A DNA stretch of 64,000 bases from contig DATHGT010000059.1 of the NCBI GenBank assembly GCA_035317605.1, forward strand, positions 1-64,000. The letters run 5' to 3'. Each line of letters starts with the position of its first letter. Position 1 is the stretch's first letter. Shown here in pieces: positions 55,701 through 63,424 of the stretch. The translations under genes and the position numbers were made by a program. The DNA is from DATHGT01 sp035317605 (GTDB lineage: Bacteria; Methylomirabilota; Methylomirabilia; Rokubacteriales; CSP1-6). The notes beneath the pieces were generated by a model. The model did not search any database, was not told the DNA's origin, and saw only the letters and a list, made by a program, of their open reading frames with translations.

Positions 55701-56274
55701 GGCCACGCCGTCCGGCGACCTCGCCGCCCGGCCCACGGGCTCGCGCGTGTGGCTCTTCGGCCACGTGGTCGCGCTCAAGGAGACCGCGACCAAGAGCGGT
55801 AACCGCATGGCCTTCGTGACGCTCGAGGACACCGAGGGCACGATCGAGGTGACGATCTTCCCGGAGCCCTTCAAGGCCGCGGCCGAGCAGCTTCGCTCGC
55901 GCGAGGCGCTGTGGATCCGCGGGCGCATCGACGACAGCGACAACAAGGGCCGCGGCGTGCTCGCCGAGGAAGTGCGGCTGCTCGAGACCGTCCTCGGCGA
56001 GAGCGGGGGACCGGCGACGTCGGGCGAGCCCAACGCCGTGCGCGTGCGCGTGGTGCCGGGCGCCGATCCCCGCGCGACGGTGGCCGCCGTGCGCGAGATC
56101 TGCGCGGCCCATCGCGGACGCGTTCCGCTCTTCCTGCACATGGTGCTGCCGTCGGAGGAAGTCGTGGTGCGCGCCCGCGGCGTGCTCGTCGACGCCAGCG
56201 CGGAGCTCACCGCGCAGCTCGGGGCCTTGCTCGAGCCGACCGCGATCACCGTGGAGTATGCCGGACGCGCTTGA
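52798..56274 (+). CDS. dnaE: DNA polymerase III subunit alpha
   Basis: About 1158 residues. PHP domain at the N-terminus (HLHVHSEYSLLDGA, LTDHGNLFGAVDFY), the polymerase catalytic centre with GPGRGSSAGSLVAYCL and the Asp pair in PDMDIDFADDRRDEV, finger and beta-binding parts (NKSHAAAYALVAYQTAYFKA), helix-hairpin-helix, and an OB domain (VWLFGHVVALKETATKSGNR). It is the replicative polymerase. The first standard start in frame (GTG 52828) would cut off the HLH of the PHP metal site, and TAG at 52768 bounds the frame. The only plausible start that keeps HLHVH is CTG 52798, preceded by GCGAGG. It overlaps accA by 17 bases. Confidence 0.96.
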   Translation: MQHSEFVHLHVHSEYSLLDGAAQLDKLVAKAKELKFPAIALTDHGNLFGAVDFYMAAQKSGVKPIIGCELYVAPGGRKERGSSDGGYEGANHLTVLVRNHAGYKNLIKLVSKAYLEGFYYKPRVDRELLASHSDGLLVLSGCLNSEVSRSISAGDLARARETAGWYQEVFGKDYYFMEIQAHGLDEQRRVTAETLAIAKAIGAPVAGTNDSHYLESTHGRAHEALLCIQTGSMLTDPKRWRFSTEEFYVKSAEEMAVVFAETPEACRNTLAVAERCNLTLEFGRFHLPRYTVPENHTLESYLEQLAREGLARRYGASPGEAIEARLAHELSIIEKMGFAGYFLVVWDFIHYAREKGIAVGPGRGSSAGSLVAYCLAITNIDPIRYGLLFERFLNPERISMPDMDIDFADDRRDEVIRYVAERYGHDVVAHIITFGTLGAKAAIRDVGRVLGMPYGEVDRIAKLVPTFPLNITLDDAYQKSPPLAEMVKSQTAVKELWDIARTLEGCTRHASVHASAVVISDEPLDEHIPLYKDPKRPELITGYAMGPIEKLGLLKMDFLGLRTLTVLANTAELINQSRGITIDFDALPLDDPKAYALLSEARTFGVFQLESSGMRDALRQLRPERLEDVIAMVSLYRPGPMDLIPDFIARKHGRVKITYEHPAMEKFTRESYGIMVYQEQIMQVASEMGGFTMGEADTLRRAMGKKDRDLMAAQRAKFIAGCADRSTEKKTAERVWELMEKFAGYGFNKSHAAAYALVAYQTAYFKANYPVEFMAALLTSEMGDTDKIVKYIEECRAMGLEVQPPDVNVSAVQFSVAGETIRFGLAAIKNVGEAAMESILRTRKLDGPFQGLEDFCVRVDLRLVNRRVIESLIKAGAFDSLGLTRAHLLATTDAALEAGQRQQRDKAEGQGSFFDLMPEAAAAPKKESTAVVAEWESDQRLAFEKEVLGFYVSGHPLARFREAAVLKGATPSGDLAARPTGSRVWLFGHVVALKETATKSGNRMAFVTLEDTEGTIEVTIFPEPFKAAAEQLRSREALWIRGRIDDSDNKGRGVLAEEVRLLETVLGESGGPATSGEPNAVRVRVVPGADPRATVAAVREICAAHRGRVPLFLHMVLPSEEVVVRARGVLVDASAELTAQLGALLEPTAITVEYAGRA

Positions 56275-57208
56275 CTTCGAGCAGCCGCTGCTCGAGCTGG
56301 AAACGCGCATCGCCGAGCTGGCCGCGCGCGACCCGACCCCGGCCCTGCGCGACGAGATCGCCAGGCTCGAGAGTCGCCTGGCGCGCCTGCGGGAGAAGAC
56401 GTACGCCGGGCTGACCCCCTGGCAGCGGACCCAGGTCGCGCGCCATCCCAAGCGCCCGCACGCGCGCGATTTCTACCGGCTTCTCTTCGACGACTTCATC
56501 GAGCTGCACGGCGATCGCGTTCACGGCGACGATCCGGCGATCGTCGGAGGCCTGGCGCGCTTCGAGGGACGCAGCGTGGTCGCCCTCGGGCATCAGAAGG
56601 GGCGCGACACCCGCGAGAAGATCGCCCGGAACTTCGGTATGCCGCACCCCGAGGGCTATCGCAAGGCGCTACGCCTCATGCGGCTGGCCGAGAAGTTCAA
56701 CAAGCCCCTGCTCACGCTGATCGACACGCCCGGCGCCTATCCGGGCATCGGCGCGGAGGAGCGCGGCCAGGCCGAGGCGATCGCCCGCAACCTGGCGGCG
56801 ATGGCCGAGCTTCGCGTGCCGATCGTCGCGGTGGTGACGGGGGAGGGAGGCAGCGGGGGCGCCCTGGCCATCGCGGTCGCCGACCGCGTGTTCATGCTCG
56901 AGCACGCGGTCTACTCGGTGATCTCTCCCGAGGGCTGCGCCGCGATCCTCTGGAACGACGCCGCCAAGGCCCCGGAGGCCGCGGGACTGCTGCGCATCAC
57001 CGCGCCCGACCTCCTGCGCCTGGGCGTGATCGACGCCATCATCGCCGAGCCTCCCGGTGGCGCCCATCGCGACTGGGACGCCACCGCCAGCGCGGTGCGC
57101 GACGCCGTGCGCGACGCCCTGGCCGTACTAGGCAACAGACCGCCGGACGCGCTCGTGACCGAGCGCTACGAGAAATTCCGCCGCATCGGGGTCTTCGAGG
57201 AAGACTGA
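56258..57208 (+). CDS. accA: Acetyl-CoA carboxylase carboxyltransferase subunit alpha
   Basis: 316 residues, normal length. With AccD it transfers carboxyl from biotin to acetyl-CoA for fatty-acid synthesis. The N-terminal helical part starts FEQPLLELETRIAEL. The crotonase-type core has RDFYRLLFDDFIELHGDR, GHQKGRDT, GMPHPEGYRKALRLMRLAEK, IDTPGAYPGIGAEERGQ, GEGGSGGALAIAVADRV and SVISPEGCAAILW. The start overlaps the dnaE end by 17 bases; dnaE-accA is a conserved pair in many bacteria. Confidence 0.97.
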   Translation: MPDALDFEQPLLELETRIAELAARDPTPALRDEIARLESRLARLREKTYAGLTPWQRTQVARHPKRPHARDFYRLLFDDFIELHGDRVHGDDPAIVGGLARFEGRSVVALGHQKGRDTREKIARNFGMPHPEGYRKALRLMRLAEKFNKPLLTLIDTPGAYPGIGAEERGQAEAIARNLAAMAELRVPIVAVVTGEGGSGGALAIAVADRVFMLEHAVYSVISPEGCAAILWNDAAKAPEAAGLLRITAPDLLRLGVIDAIIAEPPGGAHRDWDATASAVRDAVRDALAVLGNRPPDALVTERYEKFRRIGVFEED

Positions 57209-57220
57209 ACCCCCTCGAGC

Positions 57221-57241
57221 TCGGGCAAAGATCTCGCCCGA
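57221..57241. terminator. Hairpin between convergent accA and radical SAM genes
   Basis: TCGGGC (57221-57226) and GCCCGA (57236-57241) with a 9-base loop, followed by TTT on the + strand. Weak but well placed to end both transcripts. Confidence 0.4.
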
Positions 57242-57263
57242 TTTCGTGGACAGGCTCAGGGGC

Positions 57264-58718
57264 TCATTCCTGGACAGACGGCACGAGCATGTGCGCGGTT
57301 TTTTTCAAGACGCGCTTGGCCAAGGCCTTGATTCCGACGCTGGGCGCTGGGCGTGCTGCCCCGGCAATATCGGCCGGTGTCGAGCGTACCTGGTCGTCCC
57401 ACGCGAAACCGGCCGCCGTGAAGAAGCCGAGCAGCTCCGCATTGACTTCGCGGAAGCTCTGGCCGCGGCTGGCGTCGAGATCGTTGGTGAAGAGCATCAA
57501 GGTCCGCCAGGCTCTGTGGTCGCGCCCTCGATCTTCGATGGACTCGATGTGCTTGACCAGGGACAGAACGTGTGTCCGTTGCTCTGCGGCGAGGCCGCCG
57601 TCCGCGGCGTACGCGTTCAACCTCTGGGCCGCCAAAGATCGGGCGGGGCGGGGCAGGACGCCGATATCCAAGAACCAGGGCAAACTCGCCGGTCGGATAT
57701 GGTACGGGATCTTTTTGCCGTCGAGGAACTGCAAGAGGGAAACGATGTTGAGCGCATTGTAGACTTGCAACACCGGCGTCGCGCCGATGTACCATCGCGC
57801 TCGATCGCCCGCAAGCTCGACCAACGTTTCGATGTTGCGGCAGATGACAGGCCACTTGGCAGGGTACCGGATGTACTCCAGGACCGAGCCAAAGCCGTCG
57901 AGGCTGAGACCGAAATTGACGGCTTTGAATCGGCGAAGTTTGCTCAACATGGAATCCCGCAACACCGTGCAATTGGTATTGAGGTCCAGCGTGATCTTCG
58001 GTGCGACTCCGCGGCGAATCAGCTCCTGCAGGATGCGCTCGACTTGCTTCTCGAGCATCGGTTCGCCGCCGGTGAAGTACAGGGCCTCCAGCTCGTGCGA
58101 ATTCCGAAGGAGCACCTCATCGATCCAGGCATCGTCACGGTACCAAGGGCCATCGGGCAGGCGCGACCCGCCGTCCGGCCCGAAGACCTGCATGTTCTGG
58201 CGCTCCGAGGCCGGCGATGGCTGCACGAGCGTGTAAGTCCAGGGACGATGAACGTCATCGCGTTCGATCCGGGAGCTGAACGTCGGACGGCACATGCGGC
58301 ATTTGAGGTTGCACACGTTGCCGGGCATGAGCTGGTAATACAGCGGCAAACTGGAAAGGACGTGGTTCCGGGCCTGGGATTCGGCGATCAGCTCGTGGAA
58401 GTGTGATCCCAACTGCTGGGCCCAGCGGGCGTTGGACAGGGTCCGGTGGCTCTCCCCGCTACGCGCTTCCGAGTGATAACAATCCATGCACGGCTGCACC
58501 TTCTCGCCCGCCAGCATGTCACGCCGCACCGCCTGCATGGCCGGCGAATTCCAGATGTCCTCGAGCCTGTGATGCTGCACGGACAGGCTGCCGCCGTCAT
58601 GCTGAATCTGGCCGTTGGCCACACAGCAGAGCTTGACCGACCCCTCGGGAAACAACGCCAGGTGAATCCAGGGGAAAATGCAAAAGGTCTTGCTCAGTTC
58701 GCGGCCAGGCTCACTCAC
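57264..58718 (-). CDS. Twitch-domain radical SAM protein
   Basis: 484 residues from GTG 58718. The N-terminal region FCIFPWIHLALFPEGSVKLC with CC at 31-32 and CMDC at 77-80 looks like a twitch/SPASM-type auxiliary iron-sulfur site. The radical SAM cluster CNLKCRMC is at residues 136-143, followed by LEALYFTGGEPMLEK (SAM-binding GGE) and FGLSLDGFGSVLEYIR. Family members with an N-terminal twitch are of unknown substrate; some act in sugar or peptide modification. The DNA is slightly less GC-rich than its neighbours, and the gene stands alone between accA and a SorC regulator. No peptide substrate gene is visible next to it. Confidence 0.8.
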   Translation of the reverse strand: MSEPGRELSKTFCIFPWIHLALFPEGSVKLCCVANGQIQHDGGSLSVQHHRLEDIWNSPAMQAVRRDMLAGEKVQPCMDCYHSEARSGESHRTLSNARWAQQLGSHFHELIAESQARNHVLSSLPLYYQLMPGNVCNLKCRMCRPTFSSRIERDDVHRPWTYTLVQPSPASERQNMQVFGPDGGSRLPDGPWYRDDAWIDEVLLRNSHELEALYFTGGEPMLEKQVERILQELIRRGVAPKITLDLNTNCTVLRDSMLSKLRRFKAVNFGLSLDGFGSVLEYIRYPAKWPVICRNIETLVELAGDRARWYIGATPVLQVYNALNIVSLLQFLDGKKIPYHIRPASLPWFLDIGVLPRPARSLAAQRLNAYAADGGLAAEQRTHVLSLVKHIESIEDRGRDHRAWRTLMLFTNDLDASRGQSFREVNAELLGFFTAAGFAWDDQVRSTPADIAGAARPAPSVGIKALAKRVLKKTAHMLVPSVQE

Positions 58719-58806
58719 GATACGCAGTCCTTCACGGAACAGGGGTCGTACCGCAGTTGGTTTGCGAGTTGGCGCGGAGTATAGGGAGGGGGATCACCGT
58801 TGGCAA

Positions 58807-58844
58807 GGCGATTTATCGCCGGGCAGGGGGCCAGCGAAGCCCCC
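58807..58844 (-). terminator. Double hairpin after the SorC regulator gene
   Basis: On the minus strand a GGGGGC/GCCCCC stem (58844-58826) is followed by GGCGAT/ATCGCC (58820-58807, two-base loop). They start six bases after the sorC stop. No long T run. Confidence 0.45.
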
Positions 58845-58849
58845 CCGAG

Positions 58850-59836
58850 TTACTTCAGCAGCGTGAGGGCGACGTCCTCGTCGGTGACGAGGACGTTCAT
58901 GAACTTGCCGTTGACGGCGCCGCGCACGGCCTCGGCCTTGCCTTTTCCGCCGGCCACGGCGATCACGTAGCGCTCGTCGTGGCGGGACAGGGCCTGGAGG
59001 CGCCGGCTGTCGACCGACACTACCCGGTGCATGAGGATGCGCAGCTCCGCATGATCGACCAGCGCGCCCCCGGCGTCGAACGGCTGGTAGTTGATCTCGC
59101 CGACCACGCCGAGCTGGCGCAGGCGCTTCACGCTCACCCCGTACGATTCGGCCAGCGAGCAGAATCCCGGCGTCTGCTCGGCGATCTGGCCGATGCCGAC
59201 CAGGGCCACGTCCACGGACTGCGCGGCCTCGTAGATGTGGCGGATCTCGGGGTCGCGGAGCTGCCGCCGCCGCTCGCGCTCGACCTCGCGGAGCGACGCC
59301 AGGTGCTGGACAGGCAGCGCGTAGGCGGTCACGTGAGGGCGGTACTTGGCCGCCATCATCCCGACCAGCGTGTTCGGCGAGATGTCCACGAGCTTGAGCG
59401 TGCTCTCGCTGGACAGGGGATAGAGGGCGAGGTCGCGGAACCGGCGCTCGCGCAGCGCGCGGACTGTCTGATAGAGCGTGAACCCGCAGGAGAGGCCGAC
59501 CCGCATGCCGTGGGTGACGATCTTCTCGAAGTAGGCCGCGGCGGCCACGCCGAGCTCCTCGCGGATGTCGCCCCGCCCGCCCGCGGTCACCACCACCGCC
59601 TCGCGCAGCCCGAAGCGCTGGACCAGCGCGGTCTCCAATTCCTGGGTGCGGGGCAGATCCAGCTCGACGCGCACGAGCCCCTCGTCGACCGCGCGCTTGA
59701 GCAGGCGGGAGACGGTGGCCGGCGAGACCCCCAGCGCCTCCGCCACGTCCTTCTGGCTCTTGGCCTGGCGATAGTAGAGCTCGAGACACTGCACCATCTG
59801 CTTGAGCTCGCCCGGCCGCCGAGAAAGTAATTTCAT
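58850..59836 (-). CDS. SorC/DeoR-type sugar-responsive transcriptional regulator
   Basis: 328 residues. N-terminal helix-turn-helix: CLELYYRQAKSQKDVAEALG, then VSPATVSRLLKRAVDEGLV (~residues 17-55). C-terminal SorC effector domain (~65-328), an isomerase-like sugar-phosphate-binding fold with VGLSCGFTLYQTVRAL, LVGIGQIAEQT, GEINYQPFDAGG and VIAVAGGKGKAEAVRGA. Such regulators bind phosphorylated sugars. It is divergent from FBP aldolase/phosphatase with 94 bases between the starts, so it most likely controls that gene and itself. The specific effector (for example fructose-1,6-bisphosphate) is inference. Confidence 0.9.
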   Translation of the reverse strand: MKLLSRRPGELKQMVQCLELYYRQAKSQKDVAEALGVSPATVSRLLKRAVDEGLVRVELDLPRTQELETALVQRFGLREAVVVTAGGRGDIREELGVAAAAYFEKIVTHGMRVGLSCGFTLYQTVRALRERRFRDLALYPLSSESTLKLVDISPNTLVGMMAAKYRPHVTAYALPVQHLASLREVERERRRQLRDPEIRHIYEAAQSVDVALVGIGQIAEQTPGFCSLAESYGVSVKRLRQLGVVGEINYQPFDAGGALVDHAELRILMHRVVSVDSRRLQALSRHDERYVIAVAGGKGKAEAVRGAVNGKFMNVLVTDEDVALTLLK

Positions 59837-59841
59837 GGCGT

Positions 59842-59851
59842 AAGAATTCTT
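59842..59851. promoter_or_regulatory. Palindromic operator candidate
   Basis: A perfect palindrome AAGAATTCTT sits between the divergent sorC and fbp starts, directly upstream of the fbp -35. It is AT-rich in a GC-rich setting and is a likely binding site for the SorC protein. Confidence 0.4.
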
Positions 59852-59853
59852 GC

Positions 59854-59883
59854 TTGACGGCGCTCAGTGTACCCCGCTATTCT
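59854..59883 (+). promoter_or_regulatory. Candidate promoter of FBP aldolase/phosphatase
   Basis: TTGACG (59854-59859), 18-base spacer, TATTCT (59878-59883). Both boxes match 5 of 6 and 4 of 6. The leader is ~40 bases with an AAGGAGGG ribosome site at 59919-59926. Confidence 0.55.
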
Positions 59884-59930
59884 CAGCATCGTCACGTTCT
59901 TTTGCACCCATCACGGCCAAGGAGGGCAGC

Positions 59931-61451
59931 ATGGGAGCCAAGCGGTACGGGGCGGCCAACGGACAGAAGAAGCCCACCCTCAACGACTATCACCAGTCCA
60001 GGGACGAGCTGGCCGGCCTGCCCCAGACCGTGGCGGAGAAGATCCCCGTCACGAGCACACCGAACATCTTCTCGTACAAGTCCTACGTGTTCGCCAAGAA
60101 CCCCGCGCTCGTCCAGCGCTACATCAAGGCCACCAAGGCCGACGTGGGCGGGGTCGGGGGGCACGTGGTGGCCGCGGACGAAGTGAAGTCGATCATCGCC
60201 AAGTTCGTGCTCGACAACAACGGGTACCGCGGCGAGCCGATCTTCACCTCGCTGATCGTCACCCACACCGGCGACGACGTCGCGCTCACCGGGATCATGA
60301 GCGAGGCGATCGACATGTCGGTGGTCGACGAGCTGATGTGGGACGCGCTGCAGGAAGGCGCGAGCAAGGCGGCCGAGCTGGGACTCTACGGCCCGGGCCA
60401 GGACCTGGTGGCCGACGCCTTCACCGGCAACCTGCGCGGCGCCGGCCCGGCCACGGTGGCCTTGTCGCTGCCCGTCCGCAAGGACAACGCCTCGCAGACC
60501 GTGCTGGCCTCCTTCGCCGACAAGACCGAGCCCATGGCCTTCAACTACTACGCGACCGGCGCGTACCTGTTGCCCCGCTTCAACACCGGCCTGGTCATCG
60601 CGGCGTCGAAGATGAAGCGCGGCTACCTCATGGACGTCGTCGACCTCGACACCAAGGCCCAGGCGGTCGAGGCGGGCGCGCACCCGCGCGACCAGCGCGC
60701 CCTCGACGGCAAGATGGAAGAGCTGGCCAAGGGCCTCCAGGAAAAAGTCATCCGCCTGCGCGCGCCCGAGGACCTCTTCGACATCGAGGGCCTCTGCCGC
60801 TCCTCGCGCTTCGTGATCGCCCGCATCTGGAGCCGGAACGAGAAGGGCGAGGCCGACGGGCTGGGCTACATCTGCTCGGCCGAGCGGCTGCACAACATCA
60901 AGACCAAGAAGGGCTTCACCTACGGGGGCAAGGACGATCCGGTGCTGCTGGCCTTCTGCCAGGGCGACTGGCCGGCGCCGGGCGAGATCACCTCGCCGTG
61001 GGCGGCCTGTCCGATGGTGGCGGGCGACTGCCGGGGCAGCCACAACCTGCACATCCTGCCCATGCCCATCAACTCGCAGACGTCGTTCTGGTCCGGGCCG
61101 ATCATCTCGGCCATCACGTTGTCCTGCAACATCCACACGGGCCGCATCGGCGCCATCTCCGATCAGTTCTCACTGGGCACGCCGTGGGACGAGGTGCGCC
61201 GGCGGGCCTCGGCGCTGGCCATCGATTTCCGCAACGCTCACGGCATCAAGCAACCCGCGACGCTGCACGAGGACGAGCTGGAGTACCAGGAAGGCTGGAA
61301 GGAGCGGCGCGCGCGGCTCGAGCGCCAGTTCGAGTTCCGGCCCGCGTTCGCGGTCGGCATGAACGGCCACGGCTCGTCGAACGGCCATGGCGCGCCGAAG
61401 GCTCAAAAGAAGGTCGGCGCCGGAAAGGGCCGTCCAGAAGAGATCGACTAG
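59931..61451 (+). CDS. Bifunctional fructose-1,6-bisphosphate aldolase/phosphatase
   Basis: 506 residues from ATG 59931. It matches the archaeal-type (class V) FBP aldolase/phosphatase, which makes fructose 6-phosphate from triose phosphates in one active site. Landmarks in order: KADVGGVGGH (~69-78, first metal site), THTGDDVAL (Asp pair), LGLYGPGQDLVADAFTGNLRG, DKTEPMAFN, then TYGGKDDPV with Tyr331 and Lys334 in the places of the aldolase Tyr and Schiff-base Lys, and RGSH. It is longer than archaeal enzymes (~370) through a ~60-residue N-terminal extension and a C-terminal Gly/His/Lys-rich tail. Controlled by its own promoter with the divergent SorC regulator. Confidence 0.9.
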   Translation: MGAKRYGAANGQKKPTLNDYHQSRDELAGLPQTVAEKIPVTSTPNIFSYKSYVFAKNPALVQRYIKATKADVGGVGGHVVAADEVKSIIAKFVLDNNGYRGEPIFTSLIVTHTGDDVALTGIMSEAIDMSVVDELMWDALQEGASKAAELGLYGPGQDLVADAFTGNLRGAGPATVALSLPVRKDNASQTVLASFADKTEPMAFNYYATGAYLLPRFNTGLVIAASKMKRGYLMDVVDLDTKAQAVEAGAHPRDQRALDGKMEELAKGLQEKVIRLRAPEDLFDIEGLCRSSRFVIARIWSRNEKGEADGLGYICSAERLHNIKTKKGFTYGGKDDPVLLAFCQGDWPAPGEITSPWAACPMVAGDCRGSHNLHILPMPINSQTSFWSGPIISAITLSCNIHTGRIGAISDQFSLGTPWDEVRRRASALAIDFRNAHGIKQPATLHEDELEYQEGWKERRARLERQFEFRPAFAVGMNGHGSSNGHGAPKAQKKVGAGKGRPEEID

Positions 61452-61492
61452 AGGCGATCGTCTCTCCCTCCCGAGCGCCTCTTTCGATACAG

Positions 61493-61519
61493 ACGCCGGC
61501 CGGAGAACCCGGCCGGCGT
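61493..61519 (+). terminator. Terminator hairpin after FBP aldolase/phosphatase
   Basis: A perfect 11-bp stem ACGCCGGCCGG (61493-61503) / CCGGCCGGCGT (61509-61519), loop AGAAC, followed by TTGACTTGATG. It is a good stem with a short T run. Confidence 0.6.
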
Positions 61520-61572
61520 TTGACTTGATGTAGCCCCGATGCTACGGTCGGGGTCGTAACTCTGGATCACGC

Positions 61573-62916
61573 ATGGCAAAACTTCATCTCATCACGTACG
61601 GCTGTCAGATGAACGAGTACGACTCCGAGCGCGTGGCGGGGTTGCTCAAGGCGCAGTCGTACGAGCTCACCGAGAACGAAGCCGACGCCGATCTGATCCT
61701 CCTCAACACGTGCGCGATCCGCGAGAAGGCCGAGGACAAGGTGTTCTCCAAGCTCGGCGAGCTGCGCAAGGTCAAGGCGCAGCGGCCGGACGTGATCGTG
61801 GGCGTGATGGGATGCATGGCCCAGCTCCATCATCAGGAGATCCGCCGGCGGGCCCCCGTCGTCGATCTCGTGTTCGGCTCGCCGGCCATCGGCCAGGTCG
61901 CGAGCCTGGTCGAGCGCGTACGGCGCGACCGCAAGCCGATCGTCGAGACGGGCGAAGCCCCGCTGGTCAAGATCACCGCGCGGCCCGACGGCGCGCCGAA
62001 GCTCCGGGCCTACGTCACCGTGATGGAAGGTTGCGAGAAGCACTGCACCTTCTGCGTGGTGCCGACCACGCGTGGCCGCGAGCGCAGCCACGCCCCCGAG
62101 GTGATCGTCGACGAGATCCGCGGCCTGGTCGCCGACGGGTGCCGCGAGGTGACGCTGCTCGGCCAGACCGTCAACGCGTACGGGCGCGATCTCACGCCGC
62201 CCACGGACCTCGCCGCGCTCTTCGAGCGGGTCAACGACGTCGATGGCCTGGCCCGCATCCGGTTCACGACCTCGAATCCCTACAACCTCACCACCCGTCT
62301 CATCGGCGCGCTGCGCGACGTCCCCAAGGCTTGCGAGTACCTGCATCTACCGCTTCAATCAGGTTCCAACCGCGTGCTGGAGCGGATGAACCGCGGCTAC
62401 ACGCGCGAGCGCTATTTGGAGCTGATCGCCGAGGTGCGGGACGCGGTGCCGGAGATCGCGCTGTCGACCGACCTGATCGTCGGCTTTCCCGGGGAGACCG
62501 AGGACGATTTCCAGGCGACGCTGGAGATGGTGGAAACGATCGGCTACGACAACGTCTTCGCCTTCCGCTACTCGCCGCGACCGGGCACGCCGGCGGCGAG
62601 CTTCCCGGATCAAGTGGCGCCTGACGTGAAGGCCTCGCGCAACGCCCGCGTGCTCGAGACGGCCGGACGCGTGGCCGCCGAGCGGAGCCGCCGCCTGGAG
62701 GGCCGCACCCTCGAGGTGCTGGTGGACGGGGTCTCGAAGCGGAACGAGGCCGAGATGTCCGGACGGACGCGCTGCAATCGGGTGGTGAACTTCCACGGTC
62801 AACACCGCGTCTCGGTCGGCGACGTGGTCCCGGTGCGCGTCACCGAGGCGCTGCCCCACAGCCTACGCGGAACGCTCGCGTCGAGGCCGGAGGATGCCGA
62901 ATGTTCCTCGAGATGA
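61573..62916 (+). CDS. miaB: tRNA-2-methylthio-N6-dimethylallyladenosine synthase
   Basis: 447 residues. A methylthiotransferase that modifies A37 of tRNAs reading UNN codons. The N-terminal UPF0004 domain has three cluster cysteines (TYGCQMNEYDSER, NTCAIREKAEDK, GVMGCMAQ). The radical SAM cluster is CEKHCTFCVVPTTRG. The C-terminal TRAM domain (LEGRTLEVLVDGVSKRN...) binds RNA. QMN and RGRERS favour MiaB over RimO or MtaB. miaA is not in the window. It overlaps the following nuclease gene by 16 bases. Confidence 0.95.
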   Translation: MAKLHLITYGCQMNEYDSERVAGLLKAQSYELTENEADADLILLNTCAIREKAEDKVFSKLGELRKVKAQRPDVIVGVMGCMAQLHHQEIRRRAPVVDLVFGSPAIGQVASLVERVRRDRKPIVETGEAPLVKITARPDGAPKLRAYVTVMEGCEKHCTFCVVPTTRGRERSHAPEVIVDEIRGLVADGCREVTLLGQTVNAYGRDLTPPTDLAALFERVNDVDGLARIRFTTSNPYNLTTRLIGALRDVPKACEYLHLPLQSGSNRVLERMNRGYTRERYLELIAEVRDAVPEIALSTDLIVGFPGETEDDFQATLEMVETIGYDNVFAFRYSPRPGTPAASFPDQVAPDVKASRNARVLETAGRVAAERSRRLEGRTLEVLVDGVSKRNEAEMSGRTRCNRVVNFHGQHRVSVGDVVPVRVTEALPHSLRGTLASRPEDAECSSR

Positions 62917-63413
62917 AAGTCCGCGGGCTCGCGCTGGATCCGCTGTCCAACATGCCGATCATCATCCTCAAGGACGAGGAGGACAAGCGCACCCTGCCCA
63001 TCTGGGTGGGGATTTTCGAGGCCAACGCGATCGCGCTGGAGCTCGAGAAGATCGCCACCCCCCGTCCCATGACTCACGACCTGATCAAGAACATCCTCGA
63101 ATCCGTGGAAGCGCGGGTGACCAAGGTCGTGGTCACGGACCTCAAGGAGAACACCTTCTACGCGGTGCTGCACCTGCAGATCGGCGAGCGGGAGTACACC
63201 GTGGATTCGCGTCCCTCCGACGCGATCGCGCTGGCCCTTCGGGTGGCCGCCCCCATCTACGTCGACGAAGAGGTGGTGCGCAAGGCCAAGACCCTCGAGG
63301 TGGCCACCAAGGAAGCCGAAGCCGAGCCCGTGAAGACCGACGATCCCGACCGGGTCAAGGAGTGGCTCGGCAGCATCAAGCCGGAGGACTTCGAGAAGTT
63401 CAACAAGGCCTGA
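62901..63413 (+). CDS. Bifunctional nuclease (DUF151) family protein
   Basis: 170 residues. The N-terminal bifunctional nuclease domain (~1-130): MKVRGLALDPLSNMPIIILK, LPIWVGIFEANAIALEL, RPMTHDLIKNILE and VDSRPSDAIALALRVAAPI, all typical of DUF151. Family members have been reported with RNase and DNase activity. A short C-terminal helical tail (VKEWLGSIKPEDFEKF) is common in this group. miaB followed by a DUF151 gene is a frequent bacterial pair, translationally coupled here by a 16-base overlap. Confidence 0.92.
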   Translation: MFLEMKVRGLALDPLSNMPIIILKDEEDKRTLPIWVGIFEANAIALELEKIATPRPMTHDLIKNILESVEARVTKVVVTDLKENTFYAVLHLQIGEREYTVDSRPSDAIALALRVAAPIYVDEEVVRKAKTLEVATKEAEAEPVKTDDPDRVKEWLGSIKPEDFEKFNKA

Positions 63414-63424
63414 CGGGCGGCTGC

